Origin: Linnemannia elongata
Lineage: Eukaryota; Mortierellomycota; Mortierellomycetes; Mortierellales; Mortierellaceae
Direction of reading: 5' to 3'
Assembly: GCA_036320915.1 (NCBI GenBank)
Contig: JAXBDG010000005.1
Coordinates: 2,796,001 to 2,860,000 of the forward strand
DNA length: 64,000 bases
Numbering within the stretch: position 1 is the stretch's first letter; each line of letters begins with the position of its first letter. The notes below the pieces were generated by a model. The model ran no database searches. It worked only from the letters and a program-made list of their open reading frames with translations, and was not told the origin of the DNA. The translations under genes and the position numbers were made by a program. This document shows positions 33,254-42,112 of this stretch, one piece after another.

Positions 33254-33981
33254 TGCCTGTCAGTCTAGAGATAATAAAGGGCAACTTTCTATGTTCGTTG
33301 ATCGCCATTGTGCATAAGAGTATAGGCAATTCAAGGACGTGCTAAGATTACGCTTATAATAACACTAATAGCAATCGTGAGTTCTTAGGCTCCTCTTAGA
33401 ATAGGTGTTTCCAGCCATTTTTCTTGTCCTCATCTCTACCACAGTTGTCTGTTGTGTATTCAAATGATAGATCGAAAAAGAATTCTACGATACGTCGATG
33501 GCGTAGGATCGATGTTGGTGCGACATTCTTTAGGGGTGCCTAGACTTTGGATGGAACAAACGTCAACCAGTCTCTTGTGTTCTCTTATTCCCACTTGCGT
33601 CCTTGTCGTTGCACGCCGTGTGTGTATGTCGTGCCACTGCCAGTCAAGAAAAGAAGATTTGTTATTGTGCCATTGACCCCTCGCAATAGCGCCATCGCCG
33701 TCTCTTTCTGTGCACCTGTCCAAACAAGGTTGCACTCTTGTTGGGTGTGCAACATTCCCGCATGTATTTGCAATTTTGTTGTGTTTGTAAGCCGCATCAA
33801 GGCCACTCGTGCGCCGTGCAGCTGAGTAATCTCATATTTTTTGTTCGTTTGACCAAACTCCTCAACTCCAACTCTTTTCGCGAGTATAAAAGGCCCGTAG
33901 CCTTCCTTTTCTACAAGAACAACAACAACAACACTACCACTACTACTCCTACTCTTACTACTACTACTACCACAAGCAACT
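33254..33981. other. Intergenic region with GST promoter
   Basis: No gene is supported. The proximal 100 bp hold a TATA box (33885-33892) and an ACT/CAA-repeat leader (33910-33980) directly before the GST start codon. Confidence 0.6.
33885..33892 (+). promoter_or_regulatory. TATA box of the glutathione transferase gene
   Basis: TATAAAAG lies 90 bp upstream of the ATG at 33982, leaving room for a leader of about 60 nt. It is one of only two clear TATA boxes found and suits a highly or inducibly expressed detoxification gene. Confidence 0.7.
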
Positions 33982-34840
33982 ATGACCGCCCCCAAGCTCA
34001 CCCTCTACAACGCCCACTACTGCCCCTACGCTGCCCGCGCCGTCCTGGCCCTTGCCGAGACTAACCAGGAGCACGAAGTCATCGAGCTCGATTTGAGCGT
34101 GCCCCGCCCTGACTGGTACTTGAAGGACATCAACCCTTACGGCCAGGTCCCCGCTCTCAAGATCGGTGGAGACCACATCATCCTTGAGTCCCTCATTGTC
34201 GCCGAGTATATTGCTGATCTTCACCCCGAGTCTGGGTAAGCATTTGGCATACATTCGCACATCAACATGCATATGGCTCGATCATGTTAAACACTAGTTT
34301 TTTTGTTGTATCTTTCACTTCGACTTACCGAACATATCTGTCGCTTCCATTTGTGTTTTTCTTAACACTAATAGCCTCATCCCCAAGGATCCTCTTCAGC
34401 TTGCCCAGTCCCGTTACTTGATCCACCACTGGGGCGCTCGCACCCAGCCTGCTCTCTTCAAGGCTACCGTTACCCTGGACGCTGCTGAGAGCGCCAAGGC
34501 TCGTCAGGAAGTCTTTATCGAGTTGGAGAAGGTCGATGTCCTGCTCCGCAACGTTGTCCACACTCCCGAGGACAAGGAGGGTCCCTTCTTCTTGGGCGCA
34601 AAATTCACCTTTGCCGATCTCGCTCTTGCTTCCTTCTTGACTCGTCTCTACCTCGTCAGCGCGTACCAGGAGGAGGGTGTTGAGCAGGAGTTTGAGCAGG
34701 CCTTGAAGGACAATAAGAACCTCCAGCGCTTCCGTGAGTGGCGCGAGGCCGTCTCCCAGCGCCCTACTGTCCAGAAGGCTAGTGCTCCCAGGGAGGTTGT
34801 TGTCAAGAACTACCGCAAGTTCCTCCCTAAGACCAACTAA
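33982..34840 (+). CDS. Glutathione S-transferase, omega-like
   Basis: Two exons, 33982-34235 and 34375-34840, joined at phase 2, encode 239 residues, the normal GST size. The thioredoxin-fold N-domain has LTLYNAHYCPYAARAVLAL with the omega-type catalytic Cys (C14 in CPYAAR) in place of Ser or Tyr. The cis-Pro loop is GQVPALKIGGDHIILES, with the glutathione-binding E-S. The helical C-domain contains PFFLGAKFTFADLALASFL, the conserved N-capping box and hydrophobic staple. Omega-class enzymes catalyse thiol transfer, dehydroascorbate reduction and deglutathionylation rather than classic conjugation. Codon use is strongly C-ending and the gene has a TATA box, both consistent with high expression. 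The ABCC transporter in this window is a possible downstream exporter, but the two genes are 28 kb apart. Confidence 0.95.
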
Positions 34841-34928
34841 GTCCCTGATACCCCCCAGACGCCAACCAGTCTCTCAACTGCATGAGCATGTACATATTTA
34901 AACATTAAAAACGAAAGAGCATTTATTT

Positions 34929-36866
34929 CTAAAGGCCAAGGGATTGAGTCTCTACCTGTGCAGATGTTCTGTGAACAACTTGAATGTTGCGGGGTGAGTT
35001 CTTAAGCCATTCAATGGCATCAATCAAGCAGGGGCACTTGACCGAGTTGTACACAATTGTGTTTAGGGCAGGAAAGGCGTGGTACAGGTACCGGACTTGC
35101 TTTGCTGTCAACACGGTTTCGGACGACCCGCCAAAGTACTTGTCACGACGGTTGGCAGACTCGAGTGACAGTGTCCTGACAGATTCGAACAAGCCTAGTG
35201 GAAGGGCTATACGCAGATAGTCCTCCTTTGTCACTTCACTGTTGTCGTCTCGGTGTATTGCCATCGTCGATCCTGGCTCTTTCGCATACTTAATCGGCTC
35301 CATCTTCATCAACCAGGACACATGTATAGCGTTCATTCCCAGGAACTCGAGGAAGGGCAACTTGGATACCATGACCAAGAACACATAGTCGAACGTCCCT
35401 TCCCTGCCATGATGTCCGTAGATGTCTAGATACCGAATCTGGTTGCATTCCCAGCGGATTGCCGACGGAATCATCTCACGCTGTTGTCGAACTCCGGACC
35501 GGACGGGATTCGCGACGTCGATCACCATCTCATTGGCAAAAGCTAACAAAAGATCGTCGATCGAGACACTCTCAAGGGCCTCGCACTGGCCGATAAAGTT
35601 GGCCCAGGCCATGGCCGAAGACCCCTCGCACTTCAAGACGGAGAGATGCTTTAGCCCCCTCAGCTTAAGGTTGGGCTGGATGTTCTGCAAATCCTGTGTG
35701 GTGATCTGACACTTTTCCAGTCTGACAGTCGACAGTTTTTCCAGTTGTCCTGCAGGACTTCTCAGGTAGGCTCCAATATGAGGCTGGGCGTAGGGTTGGC
35801 CCCGCTGATAGTCCTGAAGAGAGATCAATCGGAGGTCTGGGCAGAGTTTTGCTAGGTCGTTGATGTAGGCCGGAGCAGACTTTAGGTATAGTTGGTGCAG
35901 GTTGGGGGACCGTTGGAGGATTTCGTGGATAAAGTTCTGTCCTGCAGACTGCTTGCTGTAGATACTGAACAGCTTCAGGATACGGAGACTCTGACACTTG
36001 AATTCTTTGTTGTACGGCGGCATCACCTCAGCATCAAAAAGCTCTTCTCCCTTGATCTCTACATTCGACACCCTATCGTGCAATCTCGGCGGGTGGGGGT
36101 GAGGGTGGCTGCCTTGTGTCGGTCCGCGGTTCCAGCTCCAAGGGATCCAAGACGATGCCGACGATGATGAGGGGAGGGTCCCTACCCGTGACCCGAGTCT
36201 CCGTGTGGGCACGGGGATTGAGTTGGAGCTGCTGAAGCTGTTCTGGTACGCCTCATCCCACTGTTTGATGGTATCAACGATTCGAATGGCAGATAGTTCG
36301 AGGTACTCCAGACGAGGGCACGCCTCTAGGACACGGTAAATCATTCCTGTTTGGTACATTGGCGCGTATCGTCCGTTGTCCATCCCGATGAGTTGGAGTT
36401 TTGTCAGGTTTGCCAGGGCACCTTGGGCGACTGGGAACAAGAGAGCCTTTTGGGAAGGACCAAGTTCGCTGGGGTCTGGGAGCTGGATTGTCAGCCTCCG
36501 GAGGTTGGAGGCAGAGGCATAAAACTCAAAGAGGCTTGAGGGGTCACTGAGGGTCTCGATTTCGAGGGTGGCGCCGGTCAAGGCAGTGAGGTGTCGAGCG
36601 ATTGACTTGAGATCGCTGTCACGAAGGGAGAAGGTGATGAGGTCTCGGACGAAGTGACCCTTGCGTTCAAGACGATCCTCGTGTTCGAGACGGTTGTAGC
36701 GGAAGGTCTCCCAGAGGAAGGGCGAGAACTGTTGGGACCATATTGTGCAGATCTGGGTGCACTTCCAGATGTCGGCGAGAGAAAGGTCAGCACGGATGCG
36801 GTCGATGATTTCGGGCAGGTCGAGTGGAGGCGGAGACAGCTGATGGAAGTACTTTGCGCGATGCAT
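34929..36866 (-). CDS. F-box / leucine-rich-repeat protein
   Basis: A single exon of 645 residues starting at ATG 36866 (MHRAKYFHQL). Open frame continues upstream but is pyrimidine-tract translation. The F-box lies near residues 13-55: LDLPEIIDRIRADLSLADIW, then CTQICTIWSQQFSPFLWETF. Degenerate LRR units follow, with LRRLTIQLPD, LTKLQLIGMD, LEYLELSAIRI, LRILKLFSIY, LHQLYLKSAP, LSTVRLEKCQ and LKHLSVLKCE. This architecture is greatly expanded in Mortierella-type fungi. By family it acts as a substrate receptor of an SCF (Skp1-cullin-F-box) ubiquitin ligase; the substrate is unknown. It is convergent with the GST gene, with only 88 bp between stop codons. Confidence 0.85.
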   Translation of the reverse strand: MHRAKYFHQLSPPPLDLPEIIDRIRADLSLADIWKCTQICTIWSQQFSPFLWETFRYNRLEHEDRLERKGHFVRDLITFSLRDSDLKSIARHLTALTGATLEIETLSDPSSLFEFYASASNLRRLTIQLPDPSELGPSQKALLFPVAQGALANLTKLQLIGMDNGRYAPMYQTGMIYRVLEACPRLEYLELSAIRIVDTIKQWDEAYQNSFSSSNSIPVPTRRLGSRVGTLPSSSSASSWIPWSWNRGPTQGSHPHPHPPRLHDRVSNVEIKGEELFDAEVMPPYNKEFKCQSLRILKLFSIYSKQSAGQNFIHEILQRSPNLHQLYLKSAPAYINDLAKLCPDLRLISLQDYQRGQPYAQPHIGAYLRSPAGQLEKLSTVRLEKCQITTQDLQNIQPNLKLRGLKHLSVLKCEGSSAMAWANFIGQCEALESVSIDDLLLAFANEMVIDVANPVRSGVRQQREMIPSAIRWECNQIRYLDIYGHHGREGTFDYVFLVMVSKLPFLEFLGMNAIHVSWLMKMEPIKYAKEPGSTMAIHRDDNSEVTKEDYLRIALPLGLFESVRTLSLESANRRDKYFGGSSETVLTAKQVRYLYHAFPALNTIVYNSVKCPCLIDAIEWLKNSPRNIQVVHRTSAQVETQSLGL

Positions 36867-37604
36867 TGTTGTTGATGGATGTTGGTTGGTTGGCGATGGA
36901 TGTGTGATGGGAGGGAGGAAGGAAGAGAGGGGAGAGAAGGCAAGAGAAAGGGGAAAATTGGAAGGAAAGAAGTTATAAAAATAAAGTGAGACGAACAAGC
37001 TAACACGTTGGGTCAACTGATTGGGTATCACTATGGTAAATGGCGTCTTTATCTTTATGTCCCTGATGCTGGGTTAAAAACACAAACGTGGCAACACGCT
37101 GCGGCAACACGCTCTTTATACATACACTCATCTTCACGGACACGGCCAGAACAACCGTTGAAGGAAGCAAGCTCGTTTTCGTGGCAAAAGGGAGAAGGAG
37201 CGGGTATGTGTTGGGAGGCAAAAAGAATGCGGGTCTAGAGCGTGCGTCAATGCGCGTAATTGCACCAAACTCAATTCCGCCACTGAACGCACTAAATCTT
37301 TTTTCTTTTTTTGGAGACCAATTCTTTTCAACCAACTTCAACATGGATGAAATACCGTATGTGTATTGTGCCTACATGGTCGTTCAGAATAACATCTTTT
37401 ATCAGAGTAAAAAAAGTCAACAAAGCCAAGGTCAGCAAAGCCAACAAGGCCAACTGAGCCAACAGAGTCAAAAGAGTCAACAAGGCCAACAAAACTATCC
37501 GAACAGCACCCGTCAATGGAGGCGACAGGCTTGTAGCAGCATTCATTGCTCTACTATGAACTACAAATATTGGCATACACCTCTGTACCTAGCACGAGAC
37601 CTTC
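36867..37604. other. Upstream region of the F-box gene and repeat-bearing DNA
   Basis: The first 150 bp are the purine-rich (on plus) leader of the F-box gene. An open frame beginning at ATG 37343 reads through the 9-bp repeats but ends without recognisable domains. I see no supported gene. Confidence 0.5.
37415..37494 (+). repeat. Imperfect 9-bp tandem repeat (CAACAAGGC-like), about nine copies
   Basis: Successive 9-mers of the form CAACAA-R-G-Y with substitutions cover about 80 bp. In one frame they would read as Gln-Gln-Gly/Ser. They mark the start of the gene-poor island. Confidence 0.75.
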
Positions 37605-37958
37605 ATGCGAGGCGACGTCTTTCGAATGCGTTATCCGGATTTTCACACTGCCCTTCTCACTGGTGACCATCCACCCGCGGTTCAGACGCAGCCTTTGCAG
37701 AGTCTCATTATCTCAAACTGGCTTATAATTGATAAGCATGAGTTTGATGGTAAGAGACTTCCGTGACACTACCAAGTACTTGGACCTTGGAAGAAAAAAC
37801 ACGGATTGTTCTTTGAATATGGCAAGTTACCGCTAAAACCGCATTCATTCTTTCTCACTCCAGCATTGACCTATGACCAACATGAGGGTAAGAGCAACAT
37901 TTCTCGGCACATCAAAGAATTTTTCTTTTCATCCATAGCGACACCGACAAACCGATAG
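37605..37958 (+). CDS. Possible small three-exon gene, 62 residues
   Basis: Exons 37605-37749, 37864-37887 (24 nt) and 37939-37958 join at phases 1 and 1. Both donors read GTAAGA and both acceptors have pyrimidine tracts (CCAG, CATAG). The product starts MRGDVFRMRYPDFHTALL and ends HEATPTNR. A 5' extension through an acceptor just before 37593 is possible, so this may be the 3' end of a longer gene. No family is recognised. The chance that two introns with good sites preserve phase is modest, so this is a suggestion only. Confidence 0.3.
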
Positions 37959-38091
37959 AAGCATTAGAGAAGAGTCCGTTCTTGTTTGCTGTCACATACC
38001 GTCAAAAGACGCGTCTTCATGAAGGCTCTTTCGATTCGCGCATGGAGAATATTCCCTACGATAATTCTTCTGGCACCACTCCCTCAATTCC

Positions 38092-38092
<1 letters not shown>

Positions 38093-38136
<44 letters not shown>
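38093..38136 (+). repeat. A44 homopolymer
   Basis: An uninterrupted run of 44 A. Its length may be imprecise in assembly. It could be the relic of a poly-A tail from a retrotransposed transcript or simple slippage; no flanking target duplication was identified. Confidence 0.9.
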
Positions 38137-38137
<1 letters not shown>

Positions 38138-38294
38138 GCAACTCTTGATCGATGTAAATAGAGACAGCCGAACATTCTTTCAGCCACACACCTTAACTCG
38201 GTACCATGCTCCTTTGAATATGTTTTTCCGTTCTTTTTTTCTTTTTTCCTTACCTTTCCTTGCCATTCCTCCTTTTTTTTTCTTTTTTCTTTTT

Positions 38295-38296
<2 letters not shown>

Positions 38297-38325
<29 letters not shown>
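38297..38325 (+). repeat. T29 homopolymer within a 130-bp T-rich block
   Basis: Twenty-nine consecutive T flanked by TTTTTC and TTTTCC units (about 38225-38385). It is the inverted partner of the A44 tract 160 bp upstream. Confidence 0.9.
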
Positions 38326-38474
38326 GTTTGTTTTCCTTTTTCCTTTACCTTTTTCCTTTTCCTTTTTGTGTTTGTTTTCCTAGTAGCTGATATTGTTATT
38401 CAACGTAATTTGTGATGGGATAATTATTTCTTTTCGAAGACTACGCCTTATTTTATTTGTACTTGTGGGGTGGG

Positions 38475-39477
38475 TCAGTCATCTCGCAGTAAACGATCAG
38501 TTGCCGATCTCGTCAAAACTACTTTTGACTTTATTGACGGATTAGCAGTTTGTTCTTCTGTTGCTGATCGCTTATGTTGCTTGAGTCTGTCGAGGAACTT
38601 GACATGTCTCTCCGGAAAGATTTGTGGAAAGTTGTTGTCGACAATGTTGATGGAGACTCGCTCAAGACACTCCAGCTCTGGTTCTGGATCAGGGCGGATA
38701 ACCTGGAACTTGTCGACCTCCGCCGGATAGGTGATAACCATGCTGACATAAACTCCTGTGGGACAATAGTCTTGGAGCCTTGGTGGTTGTTGTGGTTGTG
38801 TCGATACTGTGCGATTTGATGACTCCTGCTTTCGATTCGCCGTTTTGTGTTCCTGAGCTAGATCTTCCACCAGCTCCTCAGGCTCCTTGTCCAAATTGCC
38901 CTGTATGGTATTGCGCTACTGACAGTTGCGAGCGCCTTGTCAACGTCACTGCCCTCTAGCACCTGTCGTAATTTTAAAAAACTGAGCGAAGACTGAATAA
39001 GGTGCCTCTTTGATTTTGACATAGAACACAATGTCGGGTCCAGAAATATGAGGCGCCGGGAAGTAGAATGGAGAGATATCCCGATCCTCTCGCTTGGATC
39101 CGTTCTTGATGCGTGCCTCCATGAAGGCGCGTGTTGTGATGTTGTGCGAAATAGCGAGTTTCGATTTTTGATTGGCGTATCCAACTATCGTCACATCGCC
39201 AGCAAGTGATTCAGGACGTGTGTTGTTCACGAGGAGAGTATAAGAGGAAAGAGGGCGACTCTTGAACGTCTCCACAAGAACCGACCACATACTGCCATGC
39301 ACCGAGGCATTGGTCGAGTGCAGCACTGCTCGTTCGGCATGGGCCAAGAGTAGAGGATCGCTTTAATAAAAAAAAAAGCCTTAACGGCTTTGAGCACAAA
39401 ATGTTCGTTGAGAACGGTTCTTGCAATACCTCCAAAGAGTTTGATTCGACCAAACGCTGCCTCAATAAACTCCATCG
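38475..39477 (-). pseudogene. Broken coding remnant, possibly Crinkler/RHS-like effector-type protein
   Basis: Three protein-like segments on the minus strand sit in different frames: 39475 to about 39380 (FGRIKLFGGIARTVLNEHF), about 39365-38960 (HAERAVLHSTNASVHGSMWS; GDVTIVGYANQKSK) and 38894-38475 (TGVYVSMVITYPAEVDKFQV; NIVDNNFPQIFPERHVKFLD). Frame changes fall at a 10-T run near 39369-39378 and near another T/A run at about 38972-38981, so either true decay or homopolymer sequencing error could explain them. The GGIAR motif followed by a helix is reminiscent of the GG-x-[AP]-R signature of Crinkler/RHS P-loop proteins, which are expanded in Mortierella-like fungi. The resemblance is weak and no Walker A was found. 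No restored protein is given. Confidence 0.4.
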
Positions 39478-39721
39478 TCGTCTACTCCATTATCGCCTAC
39501 CCCACCATCGTCTCTTGCTTTTTTGTTGACAGTTGAACCGACCTGGTAGCGCGAGTTCCGTTTTCTTTCTTGGGGAGTCGACAAGCTGGACTCGTCACCT
39601 TCTTCTCTCCTTGCACCCGTTTCATTCTAATAACGCAAGCAACGCACACAGATTAGCAAGGACGAGAGGATAAGGCGGGTTTTTTCTTGGTTTTTTTTTT
39701 TTTGCAACAATAATATCTTAC

Positions 39722-40180
39722 CTGGATGACCCTGGGAAGCTCATCCGTTGCTGCGTCAACCAAACCTTTCAATGCGACGACTTTCCTATCACAATAGATG
39801 CCGACTGTCTTTGGAGCGATATCGACTGTCTCTGCAGTAACCAGAACAAACTCGCTCCAGATTCGCTTTCCACGTGTTGAATCTCTTGACGACCGCATTC
39901 CTTGCGCGGTCTTTCAGCCCTACACGTTGACCAATGCGGAAATTCGTATACCCCTCGTACAAAAAGATGTGTCGATAACCCCTCCCCCCGATGTGTGAAG
40001 TTGTATTTCCCCTTTTTCGCAAACCCAAGTGCCATGATCTGTAAGTGGCATGCTTCACTCGCCTGTGGGCTGGTCCAAATACATGTTTTTGTACTCGACC
40101 GTGTGTGTTATTCGAATTGGCGCCTCAATGGTAACATCAGGTGCCGATTCAATCCATTGTTTGTGTTCCAAAGCCGCCAT
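39722..40180 (-). pseudogene. Degenerate coding remnant upstream of the broken gene
   Basis: From ATG 40180 the frame reads MAALEHKQWIESAPDVTIEA and reaches a TGA at 40055. The same frame resumes (HGTWVCEKGEIQLHTSGGGV), meets further stops near 39935, then continues as a protein-like run (WSEFVLVTAETVDIAPKTVG; LKGLVDAATDELPRVIQ) to a GTAAGA donor at 39721. A short intron might bypass some stops, but none with normal length and phase was found. It may be the 5' part of the remnant at 38475-39477 or an unrelated gene. Family unknown. Confidence 0.35.
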
Positions 40181-40243
40181 GGTCCTATCAAGTGAAAACA
40201 CAGACAAGATTAATTATATCATGTTCTTCTATCGCGCAACAAG

Positions 40244-40294
40244 GCTGTAAAGAGAAAATGGTTGGAAAGAGAAAATGGCTGTAAAGAGAGCAGC
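40244..40294 (+). repeat. Three tandem copies of a 17-bp unit
   Basis: The unit GCTGTAAAGAGAAAATG is followed by GTTGGAAAGAGAAAATG and a third diverged copy. No function is apparent. Confidence 0.8.
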
Positions 40295-41095
40295 ATGCAT
40301 TGTAAACGCCAGCCTCTTAGTCCCCTCTTTCAAAGAGACAAATAAACCGTCGTTTCTCCACCAGAGGCCCAGACAGGCGCACTCCTCGTATGTACAAGGC
40401 GCAAGCAAGGTCCAGATCCAGCTTGAGGGATCCGGAGAGCATAAAAACCTGCCCACCACACATCTGGCGCCAGAAACTAAGGTCCAGCCAGTTCAACAAA
40501 ACCTAACTCTTATTTCTTGTATTCTGTTTCGACTTACTTTTTCGGAAGGTGGGCGAGCGGCCGTTTGCTGAACTGGTGGGTGAGGGGTGGACGAGCTAAT
40601 CAGTGAATGAGGCAAAGGGAAAAGGAATCAGATGCTGTAGAGAAGGCTTGTTTCAACAATGGTTGACTATGGAGGAGGGAGTGAAAGATGTGTGCCTGTC
40701 TAAATCTCGATCGCGCGAGCATTGCGTTGTCCAACGAGATGTCAACAAGCCAGAGGACTTTCATCTCTGGGAAGCGGAAGGTGTTATTTACCTTTTCGAT
40801 GGGCCACGAAACGGCGAACAGCGAGCGCGGGCCTGTTGACGACAGTGAGCGTGAGGACAGCGCTGGGAGCTGCTATTAAAAGGGAATGGAACAAAGGCGG
40901 GGTGATGTTACAAAGGCGGGGGTGATGTACAAGGTAAAGGGTGATGATACAAAGGCATACAAAGGCAAGCAGGGTGAGGGTGAGGTGATGAATGTATAAC
41001 GCGTGGGAAGGTGATTTGCCGAAAGCTCACAAACAAACCAAGTGCGCTTGGCCACAGTAGAAAGAAAAAAAAAGAGAAAAGTTGTTCTTTCGAGC
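40295..41095. other. Gene-poor stretch with short direct repeats
   Basis: No gene is supported on either strand. Around 40890-40975 the phrase ACAAAGGCGGGGTGATG and shortened variants recur several times. Confidence 0.6.
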
Positions 41096-41409
41096 AAATC
41101 TATAAAACGGGCTTAATCTCAGCAGATCGTAGCAACAGGGCTACTCTACTACTTACAATACCCCGTTCAGTTAACCTCACAAAGCCTTTCCGCTCTTCAA
41201 GGGTAACCCCACGTCGTGTGATTCAGGTTCCGAATATCTATTCGTATTCGGAAAAGGCGGTAATCGTTGCGTTCTAGCACGGTCTGGCTTAGAGGCGTTC
41301 AGCCTTAACTCAACGGATAATACCTTCGGGCCATTGCCACGGTCTAAACCCAGCTCACGTTCCCTATTAGTGGGTGAACAGTCCAACGCTTACGGAATTC
41401 TGCTTCAGT

Positions 41410-41443
<34 letters not shown>

Positions 41444-41489
41444 ATAACGTCGCTATGAGCGCTTGGCTGCCAGAAGCCAGCTACGAGGA
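41096..41489 (-). pseudogene. Degenerate 3' fragment of nuclear 25S (LSU) rRNA
   Basis: Read on the minus strand, the segment begins near the conserved CTGGCTT-x-TGGCAG-CAAGCG and runs through TTCGATGTCGGCTCTTCCTA, ATTCGGTAAGCG-like sequence, CACTAATAGGGAACGTGAGC and TGGGTTTAGACCGT. It then jumps to GGCAATGGC-CCGAAG, GGCTGAACGCCTCTAAG and finally GGGGTATTGTAAG, AGTAGAGTAGCC, GATCTGCTGAGATTAAGCC at the 3' end. About 125 nt present in intact fungal 25S are missing between the GTTTAGACCGT and GGCAATGGC blocks; that interval holds the sarcin/ricin loop and the GTGAGACAGGTTAG helix. The stretch between the GAACGCCTCTAAG and GGGTATTG blocks is also shortened and diverged. It is therefore not a functional rRNA. 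No other rDNA lies nearby. Identification rests on remembered conserved LSU sequence, not an alignment. Confidence 0.85.
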
Positions 41490-42112
41490 ATTTCCAACAA
41501 GCATGTAGGCAGCCAGTATATCTCAATATCAAACAGGTCCAATTATGGACAACAAGGTGGGTTACTGTGTGCACCTACTTTGATGAACCATCCTCTTCTA
41601 ATTCTCTCCATGCGATGTGCTATCCACTTACATCGTGAAGTTTCTTATGGTCCCCAACATACAACATTAGTGGTGCGGAGCAGCCCAAGCTGTGAAGGTG
41701 GATACACGCACGACCCTAATGGGTTTTTCACGAGCATGTGTCCAGGAACCAGAGAACAAAACGTGTCATTCCCGGATGCACCGAATGTCCAGGACGACTT
41801 CAGCAGGACCATTCCGTACGTGGTGCTCCTGGCCGGCATATGCATGAAAATTTGGTGGCTCAACAACACGATATCTGGTGCCCATGCGAACCGCCAAAGG
41901 GGAAGAACACATATACATGTTTATTGGTTCCAGGACCTAGATGTGGTGGAGCCTTCTGACGAGCTGATCAACATCCTGCTTCCGATTATCCAAAGTGGCT
42001 CAGCGCTCTCCGAGTCGTGAACAAAAGGAATGGCCCGTATAGCATTTTTTTAATAGGGCGTCTGCGCTGCAATAAAAACAAATCTATGATCAATGTACAG
42101 TCGTCCTGCTTT
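41490..42112. other. Unassigned DNA with a 185-codon open frame
   Basis: A plus-strand open frame (41463-42020) starts inside the rRNA fragment and reads through to TGA with no recognised domain; part of it (YVVLLAGICMKIWWLNN) is hydrophobic. A second frame over the same DNA carries a Cys/His-rich stretch. Neither has convincing splice sites or a known family. It may be transposon or gene debris. Confidence 0.4.

Larger units (their letters stand above)
37959..38474. other. AT-rich, homopolymer-rich intergenic DNA
   Basis: No gene is seen. The stretch is dominated by a 44-base A tract and a T-rich block containing a 29-base T tract, described separately. Confidence 0.7.
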
